Below, in pieces: positions 23,001-41,891 of a DNA stretch of 41,891 nt; position 1 is the first letter of the stretch; each line of letters starts with the position of its first letter. A program made the position numbers and the translations under genes. The DNA comes from Elysia marginata (Eukaryota; Mollusca; Gastropoda; Plakobranchidae): NCBI GenBank assembly GCA_019649035.1, contig BMAT01005716.1, forward strand, positions 37,306 through 79,196, written 5' to 3'. The notes under the pieces were generated by a model that saw nothing but the letters and a program-made list of their open reading frames with translations, made no database searches and was not told the origin of the DNA.

Positions 23001-26000
23001 CAGTCGAACCTTCTTAATTAAGGAAGAAGTGACCTTCAGATTTAAGTGGAAATAAATTGGCACGCAGAGCCTAGGCCTTTATGCTAAGACAGAAGAAAGA
23101 AAGTGATACATAGAGCCTAATATGGAAGAAAAATGGAGCTCCAAACCTTAGCTAAATGTCGGCCTATTACAGGCTCTAGATCAAGATATCTTCTATATTT
23201 AGCTGTAAATCCAGGTTATCTAAATTGAATACTACATTTCATCTAAGCTTATAGACTCTTAATATAGGTTTAGGATGTAAATCTAACATAAATTCTCCAG
23301 AATTCAACGAATGAAGCAGGCAAAACTATTTTGCATTTTGGAGTTATTCCACCCACCATTCTTTGGCTGAAGTGTGTAAATTTTCACCTTTCCTTTTTTA
23401 CTAATAACCTTGGTTTCTTATGTACTTTGATAACGGGAGAGTTACGTTTGTGATATTTTGGCTGACAAGGAGTAGGCCTAAATATTAACTTTTGAGGCAC
23501 ATATGGTAAATCAGTCAGCATCTTGATGTAATAAAATTTTCGAAATTGTTTGTCTTAACTGAATTTCATGTCCTTTAAAAAGTTAAAGAAATGACAACCT
23601 AGATTTGCTATAGCTCGAGGTATTTCATTTCAAAGCGAATAGGAGAAAGAAAATGTTATTATACTGCATATGTATGCTTATAAAGGGCTCTATTTCAAAA
23701 CTAATTTGGGTCAATTTTTAGTTTATACCTCATGATTTTCCTATCCGTAAAACTCAAAAGATTAAATCAAGTCTGAATATAGAGGCTGATTGGCACATTG
23801 GTGATGAATAAGAGATGCATGTGAATCGGGAGTATCAGAGCTTCATGAAATGTGTGTTATCTTTACTTCAGAGTTCTTTACAGCTACTATTTTGAACTGT
23901 GGAACTTTTGTCGACAAGAAGTATGTTTTCAAAAATATGAAAAAAGTGTGAGTGAATGGGGAGNNNNNNNNNNNNNNNNNNNNNNNNNNNNNNNNNNNNN
24001 NNNNNNNNNNNNNNNNNNNNNNNNNNNNNNNNNNNNNNNNNNNNNNNNGTTGTGTCCCTTGTTAAAAAGAGGCGTGGTTTATTGTGAGGGTAAAATTAAT
24101 AACTTGGAAAAGATGGGAAATCTAACTGAAAGTAGGCCTACGAACGTAATCAGTCACTTTAGACAAAAAGCAATAGCACATTAGATAGCACGCTTATCTC
24201 TACAATTTCGTGTGATCACTATAAGCAATATCATTGCAATGTGCAATTGACATAACTATAAAAAAAAAGTCATTATGAAAAACACATTGATCCGTTTTTC
24301 CTTCTAAATGACACTTTTTTATGACCTTTACCATCAAGCTTGTAACATCCTCAACTATAATTACATGTAATATGGTACAAAGGTAGACAAAAGACAACAT
24401 AGCCTTTTAAAAGGTGTTTATTATTGGTGTTTTTTTAAAAATAGACAAAAGAAGTACTGAGTGAATTAAAAAGAACAGGGCTAATAACGGAGAAGTCAAT
24501 TGAAAAAAAAGAAGAAAGTGCAGAAGTGGTGAATGATTTAAAAAAAAATAGAGCCAACAACCCAGACAGAAATACTTTGTTGTAGTCCACAGGTAGACAT
24601 TCAGTTTTTGGACCCAGAGATCCAAGATTAGATTTTTATCCTTTTTATTCAGTATGCCTTTTAAACTAGTGCAAATGAGTCAGATTTCTCAATAGTCACA
24701 ACACAAGGCGCTGATACTTTTAACAATGCATTTTTCTGAGCTTTCAAACGTTAATAAGTTGCTTTTAACAAAAATCAAATTGAGGATCAATATATATATA
24801 CAACTTTTATTGATTTAGGAGTTTTTTTATTCTAAAAATGGAAAAAGAGTACATTGAATGCAATCAATATTTTTTATGGTCGATACTGATCAAGCGCCCT
24901 TTTCAATTTTTTGAGTGGTTTGATTGCAATTTTGAACAGAAATTTAAAAAAAATACATTTCAACCATTTGAATAAAGTTATGGCTGGTGTGAGGTTTCCT
25001 CAAAATACAAACATAAAAAAACAGAGAAGAATTTGTCTTTAAATATATGGTACTCTACAATTGTAAGCTTAACATGAATGTTATATATACATAAAATACG
25101 AATGTTAGGTAATGCTATCTAAGTCGTCAAGAAATGTACCTTTTTCTTATAAGCACTTGCACAGTTGAACATGTCTGTTATAGATCCATTTATCAATACT
25201 CATCATATTGTCATACTATATAGAAGGTAGGTTTTTATTGTTTTTATTTTTTTTTTTTTTTGTCTTTTTGCCGTCTTTACTTTTTAAGTCTTTTAAAGAC
25301 AGTGGTCAAAAGACGAATGAAGAAAAACCTGGAACCTGATGCAATATTCTTTAAGTCTTTTTTTTTAGATACCGTATTACAATTTTTTAAGAAATAAGAT
25401 TTTAAGATTTTCAAAACTTTTAAATAGGTCCATAGAGAAACATAGAGAATGACAACTCAATTATAGGCCGAAGGAGCGGGAGTTGAGCTTTATTATGTTT
25501 AGTACAGAGATCTGAGATGTTACTTGTGAACAGGTGTTGGTTTATGGTTTGAGATTTTTTTATTATTTTTTGAAAATATAGTTGAAGTCTCTAACACATG
25601 AAGAATAAAAAAGATGAAGTTGAAGATTAACATCCCTTTAAAAGAGACCTAGATACTGGGTGAGCAGAGGGCATTGAATAAATGTCCTGCATGTGGGATC
25701 AACCCAGGATCTGTAGAGTAATTTTAGACTGTCTTACGAATTGAGAGATCTCTCAAGATGCCATTGATCTTCCTTTTAATACCTGTAAATTCTATTAAAT
25801 TATTGATCTTTCTAACCGAAATTACCATACCTCTCTTTATGCAACTGTTTTTCTTTTTTTTTTTCAATTTCTCTAAAAATCTTAAAATATTTTGGTCTAA
25901 GGCTGCACGTAATAAAGAGTGTAAGATTTTTTCTTGAAAACTATTGATATGAGCTGACAGGATGTACAATCACAACAATGTGATGCTTAAACCCTGCATC

Positions 26001-28343
26001 AAATTATTTATTATTGTCATTAATATCATAAATATTATTATTTCAGTGTTCTTCTATAAAAAGTTTTGTGTTAAATCTATCCATTGCAAAAATTTATTCC
26101 ACCATAACTAGATAACTTAGTATTATCACATGTAAATCCTACCCTGTACTAATTATTTTAGTAACCAGTTCTGAAAACCCTTATTATAAAATGCTAGTAG
26201 CAAAAAGCCTGCCTTACGTTAAAGTACCTGAAGATAATTATCGCAAGCATTTAAAGGTGAAACGTAAAAAGTATTTTTATAAAGCGCTTAATCCACCAAT
26301 GCTCTTAGCACTTTACATAGATTTCTCAACAGGCCATTACCAATCAAATTACCCTCTGGACTCACAGAGGAGCAGCCGCAAAAGCGCATCACCCTAGTAT
26401 TCTGACAAGATCTTTCACTGCCCATGAAACTGGTTACCGTTCTCAATTAACCCCTGAGTGCTATAAAGAAATATGTGTAAATAAACCTTACCATGAGTAG
26501 GCCTAAATGTCGAACCCTTGGCTCGAACTCTGGACCTCTAGGTCCAAAAACTGAGTGTCTACTTCTGGACCAAAATATTTCTGTCTCGGCTGTTGGGTCT
26601 GGTTTTTTTTCTTTTAATCATTCACCATTTCTGCAATTTCTTTTTTTTTATCCAAATTGCCTTCTCCGTTATTAACTCTGTTCTTTTTAGTTCACCCAGT
26701 AGGCCTACCTCTTTTTTCAAACGAAACACCAGTATTAAACACCTTCTAAAAAGCTGTGTTGTTTTGCTTGAAAGAATTTAAAACTTTTATTTATCATGTT
26801 GTCTTGCTTATAGTTTGGGAATGTTACTGTACAGTCTTGATGGTAAAGATGGTAAAAAAGTACCAATAAGAAGAAAACAAGGATCAATGTGCTTTTCATA
26901 ATGATGGTTATTTTTGTTTATTTTTTGCTTTTTTTTTTTTTTTGTAACTTGCACATTGCAATGACATTGCTTAATGGTGATTATAGAGATAGGCCTGCTA
27001 ATGATCGTGATACTGTGCTATTGCTTTTTGTCTAAAATGACTGATTACTTTAGTAGGCCTACTTTCAGTTAGATTTCCCAACATCTTTTCCAAGTTAGTT
27101 ACCCTCACAATAAACCACACCTCTTTTTAACAAGGGACAACACTCTCTAATTCTGTGTATAAAATACGCTTAATCATAGAGTTATATTTCCTTGGCTTTC
27201 CTCGGTAATTAGGTTCAAGTGGGGTGAGGTTGCGGTTGTGATCACTTGTGGTGATGGAACTTTATCGCTTATGACGGTTTGTACTACATGGCAGTCCTAA
27301 AGTTACGGTACGAAAAAAAATCTCGATTAACCGTGTAGGAGAGGCTAAGACAATAGAGAATTACATGAAAACTTATCTCGTGAAATCATAACTTCTTAAG
27401 GTCAGTTTTTATTGTCTCCTTTACATGTTTTCGTGGAATACTCAATAAAAACGAAAAAAAGTGGAATTATATGAATTAAATGCTGTGAGTAATTGCTTCG
27501 AAAGATTGAAAGATTTGAAAGTTATCAATAATAGCAGTGGAGAGAAGTAGACTTAAAATCGAAATGCCCAAAATATCTGCCTTTAGTATGATTCGAACCT
27601 TTTACTTACTATTAAATAGTGGCTTCAACATACACCACCTTTCCACTTTGAGAAACAAAGCTTATACCGTGTCGCTACTATCGCCTCGTGTTATTTTGTT
27701 TTTTTCTCTTGCTTGAGGAACTTGAAACTCGAAGAAAGATCTAGATGTTTCGGGCTAAGGAAGTTTCTTGCCATACAGGGTAATTTATTTACCTTGGCAG
27801 TAACTTAAAACTCGAAGAAAGATCTACATGTTTCAGACTTAGCAAGGTTTTTGCCATACCGGGTTGTAACTTGTTTACCTTGCCAATAAGTTAAAACTCC
27901 AAAAAAGACCTACGTGTTTTGGACTTTGAAAGTTTCTTGCCATATCAGGTAAATTGTTTATCTTGGCAGTAACTTTAAATGTAAAGAAAGATCTTCATGT
28001 TTCGGACTAATATAGGAAGTTTCTTGCTATACCGAGTTGTATCTTGTTTACCTTGGCAGGAACTTAAAACTTGAAAAAAGACCTACTCGTTTTGGGCTAT
28101 AGAAGTGTCTTGCCATACCGGGTACCGTGTTTACCTTGGCAGTCACTTCAAATTCGAAGAGCGATCTACGTGTTTTGGCTTCAAGAAGTTTCTTGCCATA
28201 CCGTATAACATGTTTACCTTGGCAGTCAAGGCGGCTGTCTCTACATTCTTCTCATACTCAGCTGTTTCTTCAGTGGCAGTGGCAGGGAACAATACCAGGC
28301 CGCTCTCAAGCAGAGGAACTTGATTAGTGATGTCTGGTAACAT
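15581..28343 (-). CDS. Gene B: unrecognised six-exon protein (262 aa predicted)
   Basis: Exons on the minus strand: 28343-28218, 22950-22891, 21844-21740, 19688-19548, 18054-17844 and 15726-15581. Every junction has AG acceptor and GT donor (GTAAAC, GTGAGT, GTGAGG, GTACGT, GTAAGT). Junction phases are 0, 0, 0, 0 and 1, and the exons sum to 789 nt, exactly 263 codons with the stop. Exon GC is clearly higher than in the introns. I do not recognise the product. It is hydrophilic, with no signal peptide or membrane segment. It contains a probable helical stretch ([16 protein letters not shown]), an acidic-hydrophobic block ([20 protein letters not shown]), a basic Arg/Pro segment ([13 protein letters not shown]), an Ala-rich helix ([17 protein letters not shown]) and an acidic C terminus (EKPAEDEQT). 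The first ATG has a poor context, and its exon also carries an acceptor (TTACCAG at 28334), so upstream exons are possible. A missed in-phase exon in the 5.3-kb first intron cannot be excluded. Confidence 0.72.
15770..15793 (+). repeat. (GA)n microsatellite
   Basis: About 12 GA units, 45 bp upstream of the gene B terminal exon acceptor; on the gene strand it is a CT tract. Confidence 0.95.
16388..16680 (-). mobile_element. tRNA-derived SINE, family 2, copy 1
   Basis: The minus strand starts with CTGTGGCCTCGCGG (box A) and GTGCGTGGTTCGATCCC (box B), followed by a body shared with 19138-19436. It ends in a TTAAACAAACAAAC-type tail. Intronic in gene B. Confidence 0.85.
17844..18054 (-). CDS. 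Gene B exon 5 (211 bp)
   Basis: Acceptor TTCTGTTCTGTCTAG with a good pyrimidine tract; donor GACGATA|GTAAGT. Incoming phase 0, outgoing phase 1. It codes a basic Arg/Pro start ([18 protein letters not shown]), then a Gln/Glu/Ala helix and [14 protein letters not shown] is far above the flanking intron. Confidence 0.78.
18605..18866 (-). mobile_element. tRNA-derived SINE, family 1
   Basis: On the minus strand the head reads GAGCAGTGGCGCAATCGG (box A) and later GGTCCCGGGTTCGATCCC (box B), as in a tRNA promoter, then a tRNA-unrelated body. It lies in the intron between gene B exons 4 and 5. Confidence 0.8.
19138..19436 (-). mobile_element. tRNA-derived SINE, family 2, copy 2
   Basis: Nearly collinear with 16388-16680 (AGCGTGCTGCCACACT, CACCGGGCCGACCAGACTT and GCTGCTAATACCAATTTT shared). 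The head on the minus strand is TGTGGCCAAGCGG with box B GGTTCGATCCC, resembling a Ser or Leu tRNA. About 110 bp from gene B exon 4. Confidence 0.87.
19548..19688 (-). CDS. Gene B exon 4 (141 bp)
   Basis: Acceptor TGTCTATTCTATCAG, donor AAA|GTACGT, 47 codons in phase 0 to 0. It codes [20 protein letters not shown] and continues to a Glu/Arg/Ala-rich end ([10 protein letters not shown]). High GC and strong splice sites make this one of the clearest exons of the gene. Confidence 0.75.
20037..20076 (+). repeat. (AAT)n microsatellite
   Basis: About 13 AAT/ATA units in the gene B intron. Confidence 0.95.
20474..20509 (+). repeat. Poly-T then poly-G homopolymers
   Basis: About 25 T followed by 10 G; no flanking element recognised. 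Confidence 0.95.
21394..21703 (+). mobile_element. tRNA-derived SINE, family 3, copy 2
   Basis: Head TTGTGGTCTAAAGGTAGACG (box A) with a degenerate box B (AAATTTGAGCCC), then a body shared with the copies at 26270 and 35893. It ends about 36 bp from the donor of gene B exon 3. Confidence 0.78.
21740..21844 (-). CDS. Gene B exon 3 (105 bp)
   Basis: Acceptor TTTTCGTCCAG, donor GCG|GTGAGG, 35 codons in phase 0 to 0. The peptide begins [18 protein letters not shown]. The other candidate acceptor (CTCTCAG, 12 nt inside) would shift the frame into a stop when joined to exon 2, so the outer acceptor is chosen. A SINE ends about 36 bp beyond the donor. Confidence 0.7.
22570..22775 (+). repeat. CT/TCTG-rich simple repeat
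   Basis: CTCTCTCTCTGTCTC-type sequence for about 200 bp, with a few TGTC units. The Ser/Leu-rich frame through it is not a gene. Confidence 0.9.
22891..22950 (-). CDS. Gene B exon 2 (60 bp)
   Basis: The acceptor TTACTTCAGCAG precedes GCAGAACTGG, and the donor is CAA|GTGAGT. Twenty codons, phase 0 to 0, beginning [14 protein letters not shown]. The exon is short, so support rests on strong splice sites and phase agreement with both neighbours. Confidence 0.65.
23020..23380 (+). repeat. Dispersed repeat with TCTAGAT segments, copy 2
   Basis: Contains TATGGAAGAAAAATGG, GGCTCTAGATCAAG, TTTAGGATGTAAATCTA and CCAGAATTCAACGAATGAAG, collinear with 5640-6010. It lies upstream of gene B exon 2 in the intron. 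Confidence 0.6.
23964..24048. other. Assembly gap (85 N)
   Basis: A run of N directly abuts the left arm of the inverted repeat, so the gap is probably an assembly effect of that structure. True size and content are unknown. Confidence 1.
24049..27143. repeat. Large imperfect inverted repeat inside gene B intron 1
   Basis: The left arm, about 24049-24628, is the reverse complement of the right arm, about 26498-27143, with small indels. For example CCTTGTTAAAAAGAGG near the left outer end matches CCTCTTTTTAACAAGG near 27120. Both arms end inside a tRNA-derived SINE head. The spacer of about 1.9 kb is AT-rich. The outer left edge is an assembly gap. Confidence 0.85.
26270..26575 (-). mobile_element. 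tRNA-derived SINE, family 3, copy 3
   Basis: Shares TCTGACAAGATCTTTCACTG, ATGTGTGTAAATA-like and tRNA-like head segments with family 3. Only its head is present in the opposite arm of the inverted repeat (about 24585-24630). Confidence 0.78.
27232..27282 (-). repeat. Partial copy of the gene A last exon in gene B intron 1
   Basis: This 51-bp stretch matches 31895-31945 in the same orientation with one mismatch. The source codes [16 protein letters not shown] in gene A; the copy reads [16 protein letters not shown] and stays open for about 20 more codons. Flanks do not match well, so it is a short duplicated fragment, not a whole exon. Confidence 0.9.
27530..27700 (-). repeat. GGCGACATGG-type dispersed repeat, inverted copy
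   Basis: The plus strand shows GGAGAGAAGTAGACTTAAAA, TAGTATGATTCGAACCTTT and TTGAGAAACAAAGCTTATAC, collinear with 535-680. Intronic in gene B. Confidence 0.55.
27716..28230 (-). repeat. Minisatellite (83-90 bp unit, about 6 copies) abutting gene B exon 1
   Basis: Units share CGAAGAAAGATCTACATGTT, TTCTTGCCATACCGGGT and TTTACCTTGGCAG on the plus strand, spaced 83-90 bp (anchors near 27793, 27879, 27962, 28052, 28135 and 28219). The last anchor is the exon 1 donor itself, so each unit holds a copy of the exon end plus the start of the intron. Confidence 0.85.
28218..28343 (-). CDS. Gene B exon 1 (or first visible exon)
   Basis: The ATG at 28341-28343 opens a frame beginning [15 protein letters not shown] and running to the donor AAG|GTAAAC at 28217, phase 0. 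An in-frame TGA lies a few codons upstream, so the coding part cannot extend without splicing. TTACCAG just inside the ATG could instead be an acceptor giving an exon 28333-28218 with incoming phase 1. The donor is copied several times in the adjacent minisatellite. Confidence 0.62.
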
Positions 28344-28439
28344 AGATGAGTGACCCCATCATCCTCAAAGTTTCTCTTCCTCCCCCCCCCCCCCTTCCGT
28401 TAATGCTCTTCTTCAAGTCAATTCACCTGAATAAATCAA

Positions 28440-28620
28440 TTATGATCAAATTCATCATCTTTCGACTAAATCCATCATCATCGGTATTATCATCACCAAT
28501 TTCATCATCATCGGGATCATCACCAACTTTATCATCATCGGTATTATCATCACCAACCTAACCGACATCGGCATTTTCATTCCCAACGTTGTCATCATCA
28601 CCTTCATTATCACTACCTTG
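28440..28620 (+). repeat. ATC-rich imperfect tandem repeat
   Basis: About 30-bp units around CATCATCGG[T/G]ATCATCACCAA, five or so copies with drift, just upstream of gene B exon 1. Confidence 0.75.
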
Positions 28621-29727
28621 GTATTTCAGAACATTAAAAATAACCTCATCGTCCAAAAACCATCCTCTACATGATCATCAACAAATTCAGCATTTCTACC
28701 CATTTTCGTTACCACCAACATCACATGCTAAATCAGTACGCGCTGTGGTATGATCACCCCCATTATCATGATCGTCATAATCGTTATCATGGAATTATCA
28801 AATTGATTTTTTTCTGAATATAAAACAATAGCACTTGTAAGAAATTGCTCATGCGTGTTTTAGAAGCTTTGTTCATTACATTTGAGAACAACTATACCAA
28901 CTGAGATATACTTGAGTGATTTGGTAAACCTAAAAGCAAAATTCTAATGCGCAAATATTGAAAGTAAAAAAAAGAAAAAAAAATCAGAAGTATCAGTGAG
29001 CATTTCTTCAGTGTTTAATATGCCTGCTGTAAAAATTCTTTTGATATAGAAATCAAATGCAAATTTATTTATTGTAACAATTATATGCACATGATTGAAA
29101 ACATTTTCAGGATTTTTACTCGTTAAGCAAAATTTAAAATATCATGAGAGGTTCATGATTTATATTAAGTAAAGAAATACATTGAAATGGCTAATAGCTT
29201 ATAACCTTTTTACCCTGTGAGTTAAATATTTCCGTATAGCTTGTGTTGAAATGTTGATAGAGAGTGAGAATAGCGGTGGCGCAAGTGCAGCGCTGCTTAC
29301 CTCGACTTAAGAACATTCAAAATTATAATGGAGTCCTTATTACCTTAGACCTGGTTGAAGGATCTCGCTTAGGACATTAATATGAGGAATAAATGTCTCA
29401 AATTTTTATAAAGCACAAATTTCATTTTATACAGAATATTGCCTTATTAACTAATGTGGAGTGTTGTTCTATTAAATAAAACAGATACTCTGTGAGTTTC
29501 TAAATTATGTAATAAGAAGAAAGCGGGTAGTGCCTTTGTTGTTTTAATATACACGTTATGTAGGCTTGCAAATTGTTTCAAGATGCCAGGAGATGAATCC
29601 TCATGACAATCCTTATGAATTGCCTAAAGAAATACGGCCAAGTCAAACTACACTCAAGTAGCGAAACACCACTCATATATTTGAATGGATTTTTTTTGTT
29701 GCTTTTTTAAAAAAATTCCAAACCTTT

Positions 29728-29733
29728 TTTATT
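29728..29733 (-). promoter_or_regulatory. Candidate poly(A) signal of gene A
   Basis: The minus strand reads AATAAA, about 253 nt beyond the TAA at 29986. This supports transcript termination between gene A and gene B, hence two genes rather than one. Use is inferred. Confidence 0.4.
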
Positions 29734-29985
29734 TTGTTGTTTTAGTATTTTTTCTGTCACTTCTAGAAAAGTATGCTAATAGATGCCTCATTTGCATTTT
29801 GTTCATACCCTAGTTAGGTATAGTTAACATTGTATTTACCCTCTTTTAATTTTTGTCACTTACATGTATTGCATAACCATTTGATGCGTTTTATATTTTT
29901 CTAAAGTTAGGCATTGTGCAATACTTTTGAGCGTCTTTTCTGGGATGTGTTTTAATCATTACTGAGTACATGACTGTATGTTAAG

Positions 29986-41759
<11,774 letters not shown>

Positions 41760-41831
41760 CTGAAAAAGTGAGGCAATGAAGTCCTAAGGCGGCAGCAGTA
41801 GTAACAGTGCTAACGTAGTATAACAAAAGAC

Positions 41832-41891
41832 ATTAGAGACCATGCGTTATCGGCCTTCTCAGGAGGACGATGTCCATTGGGGGGGGGGGGG
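41832..41891 (+). mobile_element. MITE-like repeat copy 3, cut by the window end
   Basis: Starts ATTAGAGACCATGCGTTATC like copy 2 and continues CTCAGGAGGACGATG. The window ends in a G run where copy 2 has a short G-rich stretch. Confidence 0.75.

Larger units (their letters stand above)
28344..29985. other. Spacer between genes A and B
   Basis: The right end is the gene A 3' UTR with an AATAAA at 29728. The left part holds ATC-rich tandem sequence. No exon with acceptable splice sites was seen. A gene B promoter, if its first exon is at 28343, would be here. Confidence 0.5.

Overview
The window looks like one piece of a repeat-rich, AT-rich animal genome, probably an invertebrate and plausibly a mollusc. 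This is inference: genes are split by GT-AG introns, tRNA-derived SINEs and a decayed LINE are common, trinucleotide microsatellites are abundant, and the one confident protein family (NRF-6-like membrane acyltransferase) is typical of invertebrates. There is no prokaryotic gene layout. Two gaps are present (2 N at 10878-10879, 85 N at 23964-24048).

Three protein-coding genes are supported, all on the minus strand. From right to left: (1) Gene A, 41759-29986, is 5'-incomplete. I assembled six exons by hand with matching splice phases, giving about 930 residues. It starts inside a CBM20 starch/glycogen-binding domain, continues into a second CBM20-like domain, and ends in a very large last exon coding a long, acidic, Ser-rich, apparently disordered tail. 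(2) Gene B, 28343-15581, is a six-exon gene of 262 codons whose splice phases all agree. I do not recognise its product. (3) An intronless gene, 9038-6684, codes a complete 784-residue nose-resistant-to-fluoxetine (NRF-6)-like protein with signal peptide, NRF domain and multi-pass acyltransferase-3 domain.

Region by region: 1-6.6 kb is non-coding repeats, including a TIR-bounded element at 3481-4130. The NRF-like gene follows at 6.7-9.0 kb. 9-15.5 kb is gene-free and holds a MITE-like copy beside the 2-N gap, copies of a GGCGACATGG-type repeat, and CT and GAA microsatellites. 15.6-28.3 kb is gene B; its introns hold three kinds of tRNA-derived SINE and a large inverted repeat (24049-27143) next to the 85-N gap. 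The first gene B exon abuts a minisatellite that has copied its splice donor. 30-41.8 kb is gene A; its introns hold a ~50-bp minisatellite, a second MITE-like copy, a SINE, long (ACT)n(AAT)n tracts and a LINE reverse-transcriptase pseudogene.

No functional link among the three genes can be shown from sequence. Gene A is the most interesting: tandem glycogen-binding modules joined to a long acidic tail suggest a glycogen-tethering or glycogen-autophagy adaptor. A 51-bp piece of its last exon also recurs, with one mismatch, inside the first intron of gene B. Exon boundaries were read by eye from splice motifs and phase, not from transcripts.
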